A stretch of DNA of 64,000 bases from Dendrophyllia cribrosa (lineage: Eukaryota; Cnidaria; Anthozoa; Scleractinia; Dendrophylliidae). Below are positions 62,189 through 64,000 of the stretch, piece by piece. Where the stretch lies: positions 1,307,501 through 1,371,500 of the forward strand of contig JAJLRJ010000008.1 of NCBI GenBank assembly GCA_024195265.1, given 5' to 3'. Made by a program: the position numbers and the translations under genes. Below the pieces are notes generated by a model. That model saw nothing but the letters and a program-made list of their open reading frames with translations. It was not told the DNA's origin and did no database searches. Each line of letters opens with the position of its first letter. Within the stretch, counting starts at the first letter, position 1.

Positions 62189-63179
62189 AAAAAGATTACT
62201 GTCATATAATAATATTAACAATTTAAATCATGCAGGAAAAAGTTGTGTAATGCAGTTGAGCATTTTTACTTGATAATTAGTTTTCATTTTTTTTAATTAA
62301 TTTATGTGCAACCTTTGGCTGAGTCTTGCCAGGATCATGCGATATGAAATCAACAGGTGTTTAATAACAAAGCATTTTTGGGTTAAGCAGAACGATATTA
62401 TTAAGCACGAGGTAATCCTCTAAAGTGTGTACTTTGTCACTGAATTATGAATTTCAAACTTCTTCTTTATGTACTCACTGCGAAAACTGGGAAGATGTAC
62501 AAATGTTGTATATTATTTCGCTAAAATATCATTCATACTAGCTTAAATACTAGCTCATAGCTAGACTTGATTCAGACAATAAAACGCCTTTCAAAATTAA
62601 AAATAAATTTAAAAACAACTAAATAAGGAATAATTAGAAAGCGCGTCACTGAGTGAAACATTCCTTGATTATCTACTAACAGCAGTTTGATTTTTATTGC
62701 GAAAAACATTAAGCGATTAAGTTCCGAATTTTTGTTATTATTACCATTTATAAACTTGACGTCTAGTAGTAATCATAGATTATAGTGCGTCTCCTTATAC
62801 CGTAGCAGCTCGTCTTGACCTACGTAGTACCTCAGTTTCAGCCACTGTTGAAAGGGGCTATGTAACGAGATATGTCACGCAGGCAAAAACGTCGGGCCAT
62901 TATGTCAAACAAATTCACGCTATCGCCGTGGAATCGAGCAAAATCCTTCAATTCTGCCATGCTGAAGGGCCTCCTTTGCCGTGCTGTGTACTCTGAAAGG
63001 TCTCAGATTTTTCCGACATAAATAGTATATTTGTCTTGATTTCATTTAATTCGGTTTATATTTCTCCGATTCTGAAATGATACGCCTTAGTACTTGGTGT
63101 GATATCCGCAAGGATTTTACCGACTAAATAAATGTAGATATCTCAATGTCTGGAAGTTGCATTCAGCATATGTTTAATC
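62189..63179. other. right flank, nothing recognised
   Basis: AT-rich sequence with no convincing open frame, repeat or RNA gene seen. Confidence 0.5.
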
Positions 63180-63330
63180 AAGATGGCGAAGATTTGGTAC
63201 CGACACTTTTCTCAATTAGTTCCGCCTAGACGACGCGCTAAGCATGCTGGATACCATTGTGACGTTTCAAGATGGCGCAGATTTGGTACCGACACTTTTC
63301 TCGATTCGTTTCGCCTAGCCGACAAGATTA
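63180..63330 (+). repeat. tandem duplication with 89 bp period
   Basis: AAGATGGCG.AGATTTGGTA starts both copies (63180 and 63269) and CGACACTTTTCTC follows in each. The unit begins with a YY1-like AAGATGGCG. Neither copy is clearly coding; a 78-codon frame crosses both. Nothing further recognised from 63358 to the end. Confidence 0.8.
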
Positions 63331-64000
63331 GGAAGCGTCTCCTTCGTCGACGCAATAAATCCCATCTCAGGCGCTCAAGACCGAATTTACAGACAGTCAG
63401 AGACAGTGAAAACGTTTAAAGCCGTGTAAAAACACTCTTCAGCATTGTTCACAGTTTTATAACATCGCATATCGATGAATCCGACCACCATACATTTAAA
63501 ATGAACAAAATCCACCCGATATAGAAAGCAAAATATTAAATATTCTTCTTATCAACGGCTTTTACATGTAAAATTTACCTGAAAGAGGCACTGATTTCCT
63601 GTCGGCCAGCTTCCCTTTAACTTCGGCTTTCACTTAGCAAAGGCAAAACTATCCAGAACTATAAGCATTAAACTTCTTTGACCGACAATACGCGAACAAT
63701 GACCACAGGAATAAGGAAACGCAAATGTTTTCCTTTCCAAGAAAGCGACAAGATTTCCGAGAATTGGAACATCGATCACCTGTCACCTGACCTGTCACAG
63801 TTTTTTTTGTCACGCCTCTGTCACGCTGAACATAGCAGATATTTATAGGGAGCTTTAGCAACCACGACGTCAACGCGAAAGAAAACGTCATTGAAAAAAA
63901 GAATGCTCATTTAAACTACTTTGAAGTTGTTCCAAATTGTTTAATTTGCCTAATGTTACTGGAATTGTTCGAGAGCTGAATTGGTAGGGACGGCTTTCAA

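Overview
This is a eukaryotic (animal) genomic window. Coding sequence is split into short exons with GT/AG borders. The intervening DNA is AT-rich and crowded with retroelements, foldback MITEs and microsatellites. The gene families and repeats (a tRNA-related foldback repeat, Penelope-like elements, a Mutator-like transposase joined to an exonuclease) are of the kind I associate with anthozoan cnidarians, most likely a stony coral. That placement is inference; no species marker is present.

One host gene dominates. Read on the minus strand from 58249 down to 7370 it is a complete DDX60-like superfamily-2 RNA helicase. I could place 39 coding exons whose splice phases all agree, giving 5,616 nt (1,871 codons plus stop), slightly longer than the roughly 1,700-residue vertebrate DDX60. 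All core helicase motifs are visible: [26 protein letters not shown] and [10 protein letters not shown]. In vertebrates DDX60 is an interferon-induced cytoplasmic helicase linked to RIG-I-like receptor signalling and antiviral RNA handling.

A second host gene, at 3179-4123 on the plus strand, encodes an uncharacterised multi-pass membrane protein in one coding exon, downstream of the 3' end of the DDX60-like gene. To the right of DDX60 (58.3-64 kb) I see no intact gene, only one exon-like fragment at 59.7 kb and several repeats.

The DDX60 introns hold most of the mobile DNA. Intron 28 contains a nearly full-length L1/Tx1-type LINE (about 17.5-22.85 kb, minus strand, two ORFs, one nonsense codon in ORF2). 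Intron 19 contains a 5'-truncated Penelope-like element (30.24-31.95 kb, plus strand, reverse transcriptase plus GIY-YIG) with a hammerhead-like motif behind it. Intron 1 (about 9.9 kb) contains a 4.76 kb TTAA-flanked element with inverted repeats about 1 kb long, a small ORF with a mitochondrial-type leader, and a decayed Mutator-like transposase/DEDDh-exonuclease gene that is itself split by a 314 bp MITE. Many smaller palindromic elements, one an almost perfect 400 bp foldback, sit in other introns.

The most interesting overall picture is a helicase gene linked to RNA sensing whose own primary transcript would contain many long foldback structures. Whether that matters biologically is open.
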